Below the pieces are notes generated by a model. The model saw nothing but the letters and a program-made list of their open reading frames with translations, had not been told where the DNA came from and did no database searches. A stretch of 64,000 bases of DNA, from assembly GCA_964563155.1 (NCBI GenBank), contig CAZLVL010000006.1:1-64000 (forward strand), written 5' to 3'. A program made the translations under genes and the position numbers. This DNA is from DUPQ01 sp964563155 (GTDB lineage Bacteria; Bacillota; Clostridia; DUPQ01). Positions within the stretch are counted from its first letter, which is position 1. Each line of letters opens with the position of its first letter. This document shows, in pieces, positions 15,418 to 24,654 of the stretch.

Positions 15418-18045
15418 TTGAAAATTTACCAAATTAGAATAAATGATTTAAAAAATCCAACAATTGACAGCTTACCTTATCTTTCTTGGAAAACAGAAAG
15501 TGAGCAATCAGCATATAAAATACAGGTAACCTCTAGTAAAACTAAGGAATTAGTAATGGATACAGGCTACATCAATAGCCCCAATTCTTTATACATCCCC
15601 ATACATGCCAACCTAAAGCCTTTAGAAGAATACAAGGTAGAAATATTTGCTAAAGACCTAGAAGATAAAGAAATGGAAAAAGGAACTTCCTACTTTACCA
15701 CAGGTAAACTTGACTCAAAGTGGCTGGGAAAATGGATTAGAGCCTCTTTTGCCAAAGATAGAGATGAAAAAAACCAAAGGTCCTCTTATCTTAGAAGAAA
15801 CTTTAGTCTTAAGAAAGATATAAAGAGGGCTACTTTAGTAATTTCTGGCCTTGGCCAATTTTATGCCACCATAGATGGAAAAAAGATATCTGATGACTTT
15901 TTACCTACTCCCTACACCGACTACTCTAAACAGGTCCAATACAGGGTCTATGATGTGAAAAGTTTATTGGATAAGGATAACCTAAAAACTAATGAAACTT
16001 TAAAAAATGAACATACCCTAGCAGTAATCCTAGGTAATGGCTTTTACAATTCTACCACTAGAGACCCCTGGCAATCTGCTACAGCTATCTGGAAGGATTG
16101 TCCTAAACTCTTATGCGAATTACATATTGAGTATACAGATGATACCAGTGACTTGATTGTAAGCGATGAAAGCTGGAAGGGCTCAAAAGGTCCCATCATC
16201 TTTAACCAAATGAGACATGGTGAACACTATGATGGAAGACTTTTTGAAGAAGGTTGGGATTTACCATCTTTTAACTGCAACCACTGGTCAGATGCCAAGT
16301 TTGTTAGAGCACCTGGTGGCAAGTTAAAGGTTATGGAAATGGAAGCTATAAAGCTAAGAGAAAAATTTAAACCCATAAACAAATGGAAGAGCACCAGAGG
16401 CTGGATATTTGATGCTGGTAAATCCATGGCTGGAATTATAAATATAGGGTTGGAAGGAAAAAAACACTCTAAAATAACTATAAGATACAGTGATCTTGTA
16501 TATGAAAGTGGAAATCTTAACCACGAAGAACTTTCCAGCTTTAACCAAGATGCCCCCTTCCACACAGATATATACATTAAAGGTAGCGATGAAAGAGAGT
16601 ATTTTGCCTGTAAATTTACCTATCATGGCTTTAGATACATTGAAGTTCAAGCTAATTATGAGCCCTCTATAGATGATATTGAAATTCTATCCATATCTAA
16701 TGACCTAGAATACAGGTCTACCTTTACATCATCTGATGAGGTTGTAAATCAAATACAAAAAATTACCTTAAATGCCTCTGAGTCCATGTTCTTTTCCTTA
16801 ATGGCCTCTGATACAGCCAGAGAGCAGACCTCTTGGACTGGAGACACTGGCCTTTCAGTAGAACAACTGGCCTTCAACTATAATTCCATGGCCTTTTTCA
16901 GAAATTGGCAGCAGGTCTTAAGAGATGCCCAATTGGAATCTGGTACAGTTTCTTGTATTGTTCCTTCTGCAGGTTGGGGCTACAACTCCTTAAATGGACC
17001 AGATTGGAGCCACCCCATGTATGAAGTACCTACACAGTTCTACAGATACTATGGGGATAGTAAAATGATAGAAAACAACTTTGCTGCCCTTTCTAAATAT
17101 TGCGACTATTTAGATACAATGGCCAATGATGGTATCTTAAATTATGGTCTAGGAGACTGGTGTCCTCCCTTTATAGGAAAATCCATCTCTGTAAACATGG
17201 AATCGTTTAAGTGTCCCATTGCAGTTTCAGATACTGCCTATTATCACTCTGCCCTAAGAGCAGCTAAAAGAAATGCTGAAATTCTAAATATGCCAGAAGT
17301 AGCTAAAGATTTTGAAAAAAGAGCTAACTTTGTAAAGGATGCCTTTAGAAGAGAGTTTTTCCAAAAGGATACCTTTAGTGTAAAAGGAGATTGTCAAACC
17401 GCTACAGCTATGATGATTTTCCATGATTTAGCAGATGATGATGAAATTCCTGGCCTAGTTAACAAGTTGGTTGAACAAATTCATGAAAATAATGATCGCT
17501 TAGATTTTGGCATTCTGGGCATGAAGGCGGTTACAAATGCCTTAGGACAAAATGGTCATGCTAAGCTGGTACTTAAAATGATGACCACACCAGGCTTTCC
17601 TTCCATGAAATATTGGTTAGATTTAGGTGCTACCACCTTAAGAGAATGCTGGAATGGTGAAGGTTCTCAAAACCACCATATGTTCTCCCCCATATCTGAA
17701 TTCTTCTATAAATACGTAGCTGGTATCTATCCTGACAGATTAGCTAAAGGCTTTGATATATTACGCTTTGTGCCTCCAACAGACCTTGACATGGACCACG
17801 CAAAAGCCACTGTTGACACTCCCTTTGGATTAAGTGAAATCTTCTGGCAAAAAGAAGACAACAAATTTACCATTGACCTAGTGGTCCCCCACAGCATAAA
17901 GGCTACCCTAGCTTTACCTTTAAAGATTAATAATAGAGATACCTTAGCCTACCTAGAAAAAACAGACTATACCTTTAAACTAGACCAAAAGAGCAACAAA
18001 TATATTGTTAAACTAAATCATGGTAAGCATAGCTTTGTTTTGTAG
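15418..18045 (+). CDS. alpha-L-rhamnosidase, GH78
   Basis: GH78 enzymes remove terminal L-rhamnose from glycosides and polysaccharides. The 875-residue protein has N-terminal beta-sandwich domains (Ig-like region to residue 95, then the Bac_rhamnosid_N type with LDSKWLGKWIRASF and the YxTIDGKKISDDFLPTPYTDY pattern). The (alpha/alpha)6 catalytic domain starts about residue 440. The acid motif appears as SDTAREQTSWTGDTG near 460 and the base region as ATTLRECWNGEGSQNHHMFS near 740; a beta domain ends the protein. There is no signal peptide, so it acts in the cytoplasm on imported rhamnosides. Start is TTG behind AAGGAGAAG. No rhamnose catabolic genes are in the window. Confidence 0.92.
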   Translation: MKIYQIRINDLKNPTIDSLPYLSWKTESEQSAYKIQVTSSKTKELVMDTGYINSPNSLYIPIHANLKPLEEYKVEIFAKDLEDKEMEKGTSYFTTGKLDSKWLGKWIRASFAKDRDEKNQRSSYLRRNFSLKKDIKRATLVISGLGQFYATIDGKKISDDFLPTPYTDYSKQVQYRVYDVKSLLDKDNLKTNETLKNEHTLAVILGNGFYNSTTRDPWQSATAIWKDCPKLLCELHIEYTDDTSDLIVSDESWKGSKGPIIFNQMRHGEHYDGRLFEEGWDLPSFNCNHWSDAKFVRAPGGKLKVMEMEAIKLREKFKPINKWKSTRGWIFDAGKSMAGIINIGLEGKKHSKITIRYSDLVYESGNLNHEELSSFNQDAPFHTDIYIKGSDEREYFACKFTYHGFRYIEVQANYEPSIDDIEILSISNDLEYRSTFTSSDEVVNQIQKITLNASESMFFSLMASDTAREQTSWTGDTGLSVEQLAFNYNSMAFFRNWQQVLRDAQLESGTVSCIVPSAGWGYNSLNGPDWSHPMYEVPTQFYRYYGDSKMIENNFAALSKYCDYLDTMANDGILNYGLGDWCPPFIGKSISVNMESFKCPIAVSDTAYYHSALRAAKRNAEILNMPEVAKDFEKRANFVKDAFRREFFQKDTFSVKGDCQTATAMMIFHDLADDDEIPGLVNKLVEQIHENNDRLDFGILGMKAVTNALGQNGHAKLVLKMMTTPGFPSMKYWLDLGATTLRECWNGEGSQNHHMFSPISEFFYKYVAGIYPDRLAKGFDILRFVPPTDLDMDHAKATVDTPFGLSEIFWQKEDNKFTIDLVVPHSIKATLALPLKINNRDTLAYLEKTDYTFKLDQKSNKYIVKLNHGKHSFVL

Positions 18046-18101
18046 AAGATAATTTACAGATTGAATTATAGATAAAAAGTTATTAATAATATATATAAAA
18101 A

Positions 18102-18152
18102 TACCTCCATATAGATACTCTAAGAACTAGAATCTACTTTGGAGGTTTTATT
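18102..18152 (+). terminator. probable terminator after the rhamnosidase
   Basis: ACCTCCA (18103-18109) and TGGAGGT (18140-18146) form a 7-bp stem with a long partly paired loop (TAGAT with ATCTA), followed by TTTATTT. On the other strand it is followed by ATTTTTATA, so it may also serve the convergent gene. Confidence 0.6.
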
Positions 18153-18177
18153 TATCTTTTAAATTTACCTTTATTTA

Positions 18178-18435
18178 CTACAAAGTAATCTTTACAATAT
18201 CCCCTTCAGCAGAATAAACCTCAATAAGGTCCAGCTTTTTATACTTTTTCTTCATAAGCTTTAAGGCCTCTGCCATTTTCTTGAAATCTTTTTTATCAAT
18301 CTCTTTTTCCATATTCTCCCTTAACCATTTGTTCATCATTTTGAGACCTATGGGCCTTGTTATGGGAGAATAAAACAAGGAGGTGGGAATAGGTATAAAG
18401 ATATTGACACCCTCTGATTTAACTCTAATCTTCAT
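18178..18435 (-). CDS. small protein of unknown function, partner of the XRE regulator
   Basis: The 85-residue product reads MKIRVKSEGVNIFIPIPTSLF... with a helical middle rich in lysine and ends LIEVYSAEGDIVKITL. Its last 15 residues closely match the end of the upstream XRE regulator (LIEVESADGDIVEILVE), and its beginning resembles that protein's VRVNLPMPLVKIGL segment. The two genes therefore share a small domain, like the short module in the N-terminal region of YvlB-type and SHOCT-like proteins. The genes are 5 bp apart and probably co-transcribed. It may dimerise with, or antagonise, the regulator through this shared module. No known function. Confidence 0.75.
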   Translation of the reverse strand: MKIRVKSEGVNIFIPIPTSLFYSPITRPIGLKMMNKWLRENMEKEIDKKDFKKMAEALKLMKKKYKKLDLIEVYSAEGDIVKITL

Positions 18436-18440
18436 CTTAT

Positions 18441-18932
18441 TTACTCCACCAAAATCTCTACAATATCCCCATCAGCACTTTCGACTTCTATGAGTTTTCC
18501 TAAAACTCCCTTTTCTACCAAGTCTAAAATTTGCTTTAAATCAACCCCTTTTAGGGCATCTTGATTATTTATCTGGGGAATATCCATACCCATATCTAAT
18601 CCAATTTTCACTAATGGCATAGGTAGATTTACTCTTACCTTATCCCCCTCCGCCGAATCCACAATGATTCGAAACATCAAATCATCAAAGTTTTTACGAT
18701 CCTTTTCTTCTACTAATCTTACCTCTTGTTGAGGTGGATCATTAAAAAGCTCATCCACTGTTATTCCTAGAATTTTTGCTAATTGTGGTAGGGTCATAAT
18801 ATCAGGATATGATATATCATTCTCCCATTTAGATACTGCTTGTGCTGTTACATTAAGCTTTTGAGCTAATTCTTCTTGGGTAATCCCCTTATCTTTTCTT
18901 AGGTCCGCTATCTTTCTTCCTAGACTTTTCAT
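18441..18932 (-). CDS. XRE-family transcriptional regulator with C-terminal YvlB-like module
   Basis: The 163-residue protein begins with a clear helix-turn-helix (residues 5-60: IADLRKDKGITQEELAQKL, VSKWENDISYPD). The C-terminal half carries VRVNLPMPLVKIGLDMGMDIP and ends in a LIEVESADGDIVEI strand pair, the same module found in the 85-residue product encoded just downstream. The ATG has AAGGAG nine bases upstream. The gene is divergent from the arginine operon across a 500-bp AT-rich gap. Its target is unknown; self-regulation of the pair would be usual. Confidence 0.88.
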   Translation of the reverse strand: MKSLGRKIADLRKDKGITQEELAQKLNVTAQAVSKWENDISYPDIMTLPQLAKILGITVDELFNDPPQQEVRLVEEKDRKNFDDLMFRIIVDSAEGDKVRVNLPMPLVKIGLDMGMDIPQINNQDALKGVDLKQILDLVEKGVLGKLIEVESADGDIVEILVE

Positions 18933-19253
18933 TTTTTTATCTCCTTCTTTAATATACTTGTTTTTCCCGCCTTTATCAATAAATGCACCTTGATTTTATC
19001 TTTGGGCCCTTTTCAAAAGAAGATATGAATAGTTGAAAAAGGCCTCTTTTTCACAACCACTAGTTGAATATTCCCTAAACCACTGGTTGAGTTGGGTATT
19101 TTGTAGAAAAAACATAGAAATATGTGAAGATATATAAAGATATAGAACAAACAAAATGTAAAAAATAATTAAAATACAAATGTAAAAAATAATAAAATAA
19201 TAAAAAAATAAAATAGGATGTTAAGGATATATTAAGTAGGTATTAAAAGATAG

Positions 19254-19289
19254 ATATTATTCATTAATTATGTATAATATGAATAATAT
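19254..19289. promoter_or_regulatory. 11-bp inverted repeat, candidate ArgR operator
   Basis: ATATTATTCAT (19254-19264) and ATGAATAATAT (19279-19289) are perfect complements 14 bp apart. The half-site TGAAT/ATTCA matches the core of known arginine repressor (ARG) boxes. It lies 44 bp upstream of the arg promoter -35. The surrounding 18933-19253 is AT-rich with no gene seen. Confidence 0.55.
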
Positions 19290-19332
19290 ATGCAATATTA
19301 TCATAATTTATCAGTATTTATTCATTTTATTG

Positions 19333-19360
19333 TTGACATTATGCAACATCAATGTATAAT
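19333..19360 (+). promoter_or_regulatory. promoter of the arg operon
   Basis: TTGACA (19333-19338), a 16-bp spacer ending in TG, and TATAAT (19355-19360) make a near-consensus sigma-A promoter with an extended -10. Start of transcription is expected near 19367, giving a leader of about 65 bases. Confidence 0.8.
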
Positions 19361-19406
19361 TACTCTAAATAGAGAAAAATGATCTATCAAAAAGGAGTAA
19401 AATCAG

Positions 19407-19436
19407 TTGTTGACTGAATTATGGGAAAAGTTATGA
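19407..19436 (+). CDS. possible nine-codon leader peptide overlapping argC
   Basis: AAAGGAG at 19391-19396 is too far (about 25-37 bases) from either possible argC ATG, but it is ten bases before TTG at 19407. A reading frame from that TTG encodes LLTELWEKL (first residue read as Met) and stops at TGA 19434-19436, which overlaps the ATG of argC (ATGA). This would couple argC translation to a leader. It contains no arginine codon, so it is not a classic attenuator; the call is tentative. Confidence 0.35.
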   Translation: MLTELWEKL

Positions 19437-20362
19437 TTAAAGTTTTCATAGATGGTTCTGCTGGAACTACAGGTTTAAAGATTGTAGAAAGAATGGAAAA
19501 AAGAGAAGATGTCTTGCTTTTAAGTATTAGTGAGGATAAGAGAAAAGATCCTTTAGCTAAAAAAGAAATCCTAAATCAAGCTGATGTGGTTTTCTTATGC
19601 CTGCCAGATGAAGCTGCTAAAGAATCAGTATCTTTAATAGATAACCCATCCACAGTGGTAATAGATACCTCCACTGCCCATAGGACCAATCCTGATTGGG
19701 TTTATGGCCTTTTAGAATTAGGTGATGAAGTTTATGAAAGCGTTAAAAGCAAAAAAAGAATCTGTGTTCCAGGCTGCCATGCCTCAGGATTTATAGCCCT
19801 AGTTAATCCCTTAATTGAAAGTGGCCTTGTGCCTAAAGATTATCCTTTTTCTTGCACTTCTTTAACTGGCTATTCTGGTGGAGGAAAAGCTATGATAGCA
19901 GATTATGAGGATATTGATAGAGATCCTTCTTTATCTCTTCCTAGAATATATGCTCTAGGTCAAGAGCACAAACACTTAAAAGAAATGAAGCACTTTACTA
20001 AGATAAGCAACTTTCCTAGCTTCACCCCTATTGTTCTAGATATCTATTCCATGATGTGTGTAATAGTTAATATTGAACAAGAAGGATTGGAGTACAAGAA
20101 AACTTTGGATGTATTTAAGAAAAAGTATGAGGGTAGACCCTTAATAAAGGTAGAGGGCAATGAAGAGGTCTTTTCTCAAACCTTTTTGCCAACTGATTTA
20201 ATGAAGAATAAAGATTCTATGGTTATAAAAATAGGGGGGAAAGATGGAAGAATTTCTCTTATGGCCCTTTATGACAATTTAGGAAAAGGTGCCTCTGGGG
20301 CAGCCCTACAGTGCTTTAATGTACTAACTGGCTGTGATGAGACAAGTAGTTTAAATATTTAA
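19433..20362 (+). CDS. argC: N-acetyl-gamma-glutamyl-phosphate reductase
   Basis: ArgC reduces N-acetylglutamyl phosphate to the semialdehyde with NADPH, the third step of arginine synthesis. The 309-residue protein from ATG 19433 begins MIKVFIDGSAGTTGL, the normal N-terminus of the short (type 2) ArgC family. The catalytic cysteine is C115 in CVPGCHASG. An alternative ATG at 19421 adds four residues but has no ribosome site. It leads the argCJBDF operon; the gap to argJ is 16 bp. Likely arginine-repressed through the upstream inverted repeat. Confidence 0.95.
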   Translation: MIKVFIDGSAGTTGLKIVERMEKREDVLLLSISEDKRKDPLAKKEILNQADVVFLCLPDEAAKESVSLIDNPSTVVIDTSTAHRTNPDWVYGLLELGDEVYESVKSKKRICVPGCHASGFIALVNPLIESGLVPKDYPFSCTSLTGYSGGGKAMIADYEDIDRDPSLSLPRIYALGQEHKHLKEMKHFTKISNFPSFTPIVLDIYSMMCVIVNIEQEGLEYKKTLDVFKKKYEGRPLIKVEGNEEVFSQTFLPTDLMKNKDSMVIKIGGKDGRISLMALYDNLGKGASGAALQCFNVLTGCDETSSLNI

Positions 20363-20378
20363 GATTTTGGAGAAGATT

Positions 20379-21593
20379 ATGAAATACATTGATGGTGGCA
20401 TAACCGCCCCAAAAGGCTTTAAGGCCAATGGAATACACTGTGGCATTAGAAAGAATAAGGATAAGCTGGATTTAGCTTTAATAGTATCGGATATAAAAGC
20501 TACTACAGCCTCTGTATACACAAAAAATGAAGTTAAGGGAGCTCCCATATATATTACCAAAGAAAATACCAAAGATGGTTTTGCCCAGGCCATTATCTGC
20601 AACTCAGGTAATGCCAATACCTGTAATGAAAATGGCCTAGAGGTGGCTAAGGCCATGTGTGACCTTACAGCTAAAGGCTTAAATATTGATTCTTTAGATG
20701 TAATTGTAGCTTCCACTGGTGTTATTGGACAAAAGCTAGATGTAAGCCCTATTGCAAAGGGTATGGAATCTTTGGTTGAAGGTCTATCTGTATCAAATGG
20801 AAAGTTAGCCCAAAAAGCCATAATGACTACAGATACTATAGAAAAATCTGTAGCAGTCAGTTTTGTAATTGATAATAAGGTTTGTGTTATTGGGGGCATT
20901 GCTAAGGGCTCTGGAATGATTCATCCCAACATGGCTACCATGCTTTCATTTATTACTACCGATGTAGCCATTTCATCTGATCTTTTACTAAAAGCCCTAA
21001 AAGAAGATATTATAGATACCTTTAACATGGTAAGTGTGGACCAAGATACCTCTACCAATGATATGGTCTCTATCTTAGCCAATGGTATGGCTGGTAATAA
21101 TCTAATTGATAAGATAGGTAAAGACTTTAACACCTTCAAAAAAGCCCTATTTCTGGTTACATCTAGTTTAAGCAAACTTATAGCTAAAGATGGTGAAGGT
21201 GCAACAAAGATTATAGAGTGCCAAGTGACTGGAGCAAAAAACAAGTGCACAGCTAGAGACATCTCTAAATCTGTAATTTGTTCTAACCTTGTAAAAACTG
21301 CCATGTTTGGAGCAGATGCCAACTGGGGTAGAGTTTTGTGTGCTATTGGCTATGCAAAGTATAAGACAGATGTGAATAAGGTGGATCTGTCCTTCATTTC
21401 AAAAGCTGGTCAAGTAAATGTTTGCAAAGGCGGCTTTGGCCTAGATTTTGATGAGATAAAGGCTAAAGAAATCTTAAGCCAAGATGAAATAACCATAAAA
21501 GTAGAACTAAACTCAGGAAAATCTAAAGCTACAGCTTATGGCTGTGATTTAACCTATGACTATGTAAAGATAAATGGAGACTACAGGACTTAA
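20379..21593 (+). CDS. argJ: bifunctional ornithine acetyltransferase/N-acetylglutamate synthase
   Basis: ArgJ moves the acetyl group from N-acetylornithine to glutamate and can also start the pathway with acetyl-CoA. The 404-residue precursor (ATG 20379 behind TTGGAG) contains the self-cleavage site KGSGMIHPNMATMLSFITTD, where the bond before the T of MATML is cut so that threonine becomes the nucleophile of the beta chain. The ending (NINGDYRT-like VKINGDYRT) is also typical. Its presence explains why no separate argA or argE is found. It lies between argC and argB with short gaps. Confidence 0.96.
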   Translation: MKYIDGGITAPKGFKANGIHCGIRKNKDKLDLALIVSDIKATTASVYTKNEVKGAPIYITKENTKDGFAQAIICNSGNANTCNENGLEVAKAMCDLTAKGLNIDSLDVIVASTGVIGQKLDVSPIAKGMESLVEGLSVSNGKLAQKAIMTTDTIEKSVAVSFVIDNKVCVIGGIAKGSGMIHPNMATMLSFITTDVAISSDLLLKALKEDIIDTFNMVSVDQDTSTNDMVSILANGMAGNNLIDKIGKDFNTFKKALFLVTSSLSKLIAKDGEGATKIIECQVTGAKNKCTARDISKSVICSNLVKTAMFGADANWGRVLCAIGYAKYKTDVNKVDLSFISKAGQVNVCKGGFGLDFDEIKAKEILSQDEITIKVELNSGKSKATAYGCDLTYDYVKINGDYRT

Positions 21594-21605
21594 AAGGAGA
21601 CAAAT

Positions 21606-22460
21606 ATGATTATAGATAATGCAAAAAGAGCAAAAGTATTAGTAGAAGCCCTCCCCTACATACAACAATACAACAATAAGATTGTGGTAGTTAAGTATGG
21701 TGGAGCTGCCATGACAGATGAAAACCTTAAAATCAATGTAATGAGAGATATAGTTCTCATGTCTTCTATTGGAGTTAAGGTGGTCTTGGTACACGGTGGT
21801 GGTCCTGAAATTTCTAAGATGCTTAAAAAGATAAATAAAGAAAGTACCTTTGTAGATGGTCTTAGAGTTACAGACCAAGAGACAGCCGAAATAGTACAAA
21901 TGGTTCTTTGTGGTAAATTAAATAAAGACCTGGTAGCCATGCTCAACTCTTTTGGTGGTAAGGCTGTTGGAATATCTGGCCACGATGCCAACCTAATAAA
22001 TGCCAAGGTGCTAGATGAGAAATTAGGCTTTGTTGGAGATATTACAGATATAAATATAGATATAATTACAGACCTTTTAGAAAAAGGCTATATCCCTGTA
22101 GTATCCACAGTTGGCTCTGATAAGCAGTCCAACTCCTACAACATTAATGCAGACACTGCCTCAGCTGCCCTAGCAGGTGCCCTAGAGGCAGAAGCCCTCA
22201 TAACCATGACAGATACCCCTGGACTTTTAAGAGATAAGCATGATGAAAAATCAATTATTTCACAAATCAGCATATCCAAGGCTGAGGGCCTCATAAAAGA
22301 TGAAATTATTGATGGAGGCATGATACCTAAGATAAATTGCTGTATTTATGCTGTAAGAAGAGGGGTAAAAAGAGTCTTCATAATTGATGGCAGAATCCCC
22401 CACTCCATACTAATTGAAACCTTAACAGATGAAGGTCTAGGAACTATGTTTGTGAAATAA
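21606..22460 (+). CDS. argB: acetylglutamate kinase
   Basis: ArgB phosphorylates N-acetylglutamate, the second step of the pathway and usually the arginine-feedback point. The 284-residue protein shows the amino-acid-kinase signatures VVKYGGAAM near residue 27, VLVHGGGPEIS near 60, SGHDANLINAK near 125, and NINADTASAALAGALEAEALI near 180. The N-terminal helix before the kinase fold (residues 1-20, AKRAKVLVEALPYIQQY) is the type seen in arginine-sensitive hexameric enzymes; feedback inhibition is therefore likely but not proven. ATG has AAAGGAG ten bases upstream. Confidence 0.96.
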   Translation: MIIDNAKRAKVLVEALPYIQQYNNKIVVVKYGGAAMTDENLKINVMRDIVLMSSIGVKVVLVHGGGPEISKMLKKINKESTFVDGLRVTDQETAEIVQMVLCGKLNKDLVAMLNSFGGKAVGISGHDANLINAKVLDEKLGFVGDITDINIDIITDLLEKGYIPVVSTVGSDKQSNSYNINADTASAALAGALEAEALITMTDTPGLLRDKHDEKSIISQISISKAEGLIKDEIIDGGMIPKINCCIYAVRRGVKRVFIIDGRIPHSILIETLTDEGLGTMFVK

Positions 22461-22523
22461 TAATAATAATAAATAAAATTAAGAGAGAAGATTAATTAAT
22501 CTGTATGAAAGAGTAGAAGAAAA

Positions 22524-23696
22524 ATGATTAATAAGGATTTATTGGAACAATATGATAAGTATCTAGCTAAGACCTACAATCGCTTTATGTTAGGTATAGT
22601 TAAGGGTAAAAAGGATCTAGTCTATGATTCTAATGGTAAAGAGTATATAGATATGAACTCTGGCATAGCTGTAAATACCTTTGGTATTAATGATGAATCT
22701 TGGAAAGAAGCGGTTATCTCACAACTAAACAAGGTACAACATACATCCAACCTCTATTACAGTGAACCCCAAGGCCAGCTTGCCCAGCTTTTATGTGAAA
22801 AATCTCATATGAAAAGAGTCTTCTTTTCCAACTCAGGAGCTGAGGCTAACGAATGTGCCATAAAAACAGCTAGAAAGTATAGTCATGATAAGTATGGAAA
22901 AAATCGTCATGTAATAATAAGTCTTGTAAATAGCTTTCATGGTAGAACCATTACTACCCTTTCAGCAACAGGACAAGATGTATTTCATAAGGACTTTGAC
23001 CCCTTTACTCCAGGCTTTGTCTATGTAGAGGCAAATAACCTAGAAGCCATAAAAGAAGTAATAAAATCCAAGGAGGTTTGTGGCATCTTACTAGAGGTTA
23101 TTCAAGGTGAAGGTGGAGTAATACCCCTTGATGAGCACTATTTACAGGACCTTTCTTATCTTTGTAAAGAAGAGGACATATTACTCATAATAGATGAAAT
23201 TCAAACAGGCATTGGAAGAAGTGGTAAGTTTTTATCATATATGCACCATAACCTAAAGCCAGATATAGTGACCTGTGCTAAAGGCCTAGGAGGAGGCCTA
23301 CCTATTGGAGCTACCCTCTTTAATAAAAAGACAGAAGATGTCTTGGATCCTGGAAGTCATGGCTCCACCTTTGGTGGTAACCCAATTTCTTGTGCAGGAG
23401 CTATTAACGTAGTAGAAAGAATAGATAATATACTTTTAGAAGAAGTTAAGATAAAGGAAAACTACATAAGAGAGCAACTTACAGATTCTACAGGTATAAA
23501 ATCGGTTAGTGGAAAAGGCCTTATGCTGGCAGTAGAAACAACAAAACCTGCAAGTGAGGTTATAGCTAAGTGTATGGAAAAAGGTGTCTTATTCATCCTT
23601 GCTAAGGATAAGGTGAGAATGTTACCACCTTTAGACATTAGCTTAAATAATTTAAAAATAGCCATAGATACATTAAAGGAGGCTTGTAAGGTATGA
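22524..23696 (+). CDS. argD: acetylornithine aminotransferase
   Basis: ArgD is a PLP aminotransferase that converts N-acetylglutamate semialdehyde to N-acetylornithine. The 390-residue class III enzyme has FSNSGAEANECAIKTARKY near residue 95, SFHGRTITTLSATGQ near 137, IIDEIQTGIGRSG near 220, and the PLP lysine in TCAKGLGGGLPIGA near 250. A 63-bp gap separates it from argB and its ribosome site is weak (AGAGTAGAAG). Its last four bases overlap argF (ATGA), so the two are coupled. Confidence 0.95.
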   Translation: MINKDLLEQYDKYLAKTYNRFMLGIVKGKKDLVYDSNGKEYIDMNSGIAVNTFGINDESWKEAVISQLNKVQHTSNLYYSEPQGQLAQLLCEKSHMKRVFFSNSGAEANECAIKTARKYSHDKYGKNRHVIISLVNSFHGRTITTLSATGQDVFHKDFDPFTPGFVYVEANNLEAIKEVIKSKEVCGILLEVIQGEGGVIPLDEHYLQDLSYLCKEEDILLIIDEIQTGIGRSGKFLSYMHHNLKPDIVTCAKGLGGGLPIGATLFNKKTEDVLDPGSHGSTFGGNPISCAGAINVVERIDNILLEEVKIKENYIREQLTDSTGIKSVSGKGLMLAVETTKPASEVIAKCMEKGVLFILAKDKVRMLPPLDISLNNLKIAIDTLKEACKV

Positions 23697-24604
23697 AGCA
23701 TTTACTAAAAATTACTGATTTAGAAGAAAAAGATATAATTACAATCTTGGATTTAGCAGACCAATTAAAATATGAAAAAAAGAATAACCTGCAAAAAAAG
23801 CACCTAGAGGGAAAAAGCCTAGGTATGGTCTTTGAGAAGTCTTCTACTAGAACCAGAATATCTTTTGAGGTGGGCATGTATGAATTAGGGGGCCATGCAC
23901 TTTTTTTAAGTAACAGAGACCTACAAATGGGTAGAGGCGAATCCATAAAAGATACAGCCAGAGTTTTATCCAGATACCTTGACTGCGTTATGATTAGAAC
24001 CTATGGACAAGAAATCTTGGATGAATTTGCTAAATATTCATCTGTTCCTGTAATAAATGCACTTTCAGACTTAGAACATCCCATGCAAGCCTTGGCAGAC
24101 TTTATGACCATAAGAGAATACAAGGACTCTTTTAACAAGCTAAAACTTTGCTATATTGGTGATGGCAACAATATGGCCAACTCCTTAATTGCTATGGGCT
24201 CAAGAACAGGTATGGCTGTGTCTATAGCTTGTCCCAAGGGATATGAACCTAATAAAGAAATAGTGGAAGAAGCTAAAGAAAAAGGTAATTTTTTGTGCAC
24301 TACAGATGTCTTAGAAGCTGCTAAAGATGCAGACATTCTTTACACCGATGTATGGGCTTCTATGGGCCAAGAAGAAGAGACAAATTTAAGAAAAGAGGTT
24401 TTCAAGAATTATCAAATAAATCATAAGGTAATGGGTGTGGCTAAAAAAGATGCCATGGTCCTTCATTGCTTACCAGCCCACAAAGAAGAAGAGATAAGCG
24501 AAGATGTCTTTGAAGAGCATGCAAAATATATCTTTGAGCAGGCAGAAAACAGACTTCATGTCCAAAAGGCGGTTATGGTTCTCTTAATGAAGGATAGGGT
24601 TTAG
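23693..24604 (+). CDS. argF: ornithine carbamoyltransferase
   Basis: ArgF joins carbamoyl phosphate and ornithine to citrulline. The 303-residue protein contains the carbamoyl-phosphate motif SSTRTRISFE near residue 47, the HPMQALADFMTI segment near 125, and the ornithine-side motif HCLPAHK near 265, all intact. It is the last gene of argCJBDF. argG, argH and carAB are not in the window, so the pathway from citrulline must be completed elsewhere. No clear terminator follows before the next promoter. Confidence 0.96.
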   Translation: MKHLLKITDLEEKDIITILDLADQLKYEKKNNLQKKHLEGKSLGMVFEKSSTRTRISFEVGMYELGGHALFLSNRDLQMGRGESIKDTARVLSRYLDCVMIRTYGQEILDEFAKYSSVPVINALSDLEHPMQALADFMTIREYKDSFNKLKLCYIGDGNNMANSLIAMGSRTGMAVSIACPKGYEPNKEIVEEAKEKGNFLCTTDVLEAAKDADILYTDVWASMGQEEETNLRKEVFKNYQINHKVMGVAKKDAMVLHCLPAHKEEEISEDVFEEHAKYIFEQAENRLHVQKAVMVLLMKDRV

Positions 24605-24627
24605 AACTTTTTACTTTCTTCTTTTTA

Positions 24628-24636
24628 TGCTATTAT
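24628..24636 (+). promoter_or_regulatory. extended -10 promoter element for the NYN gene
   Basis: TGCTATTAT lies 18 bases upstream of the ATG, again in the ATGCTATnAT context seen at other promoters in the window. Confidence 0.45.
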
Positions 24637-24654
24637 TGTTATGAGGTATATGAC

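Noticed and set aside
20351..20899. 182-codon minus-strand frame opposite argJ
   Set aside because: Fully antisense to a certain gene, with no ribosome site; a shadow of argJ codon bias.
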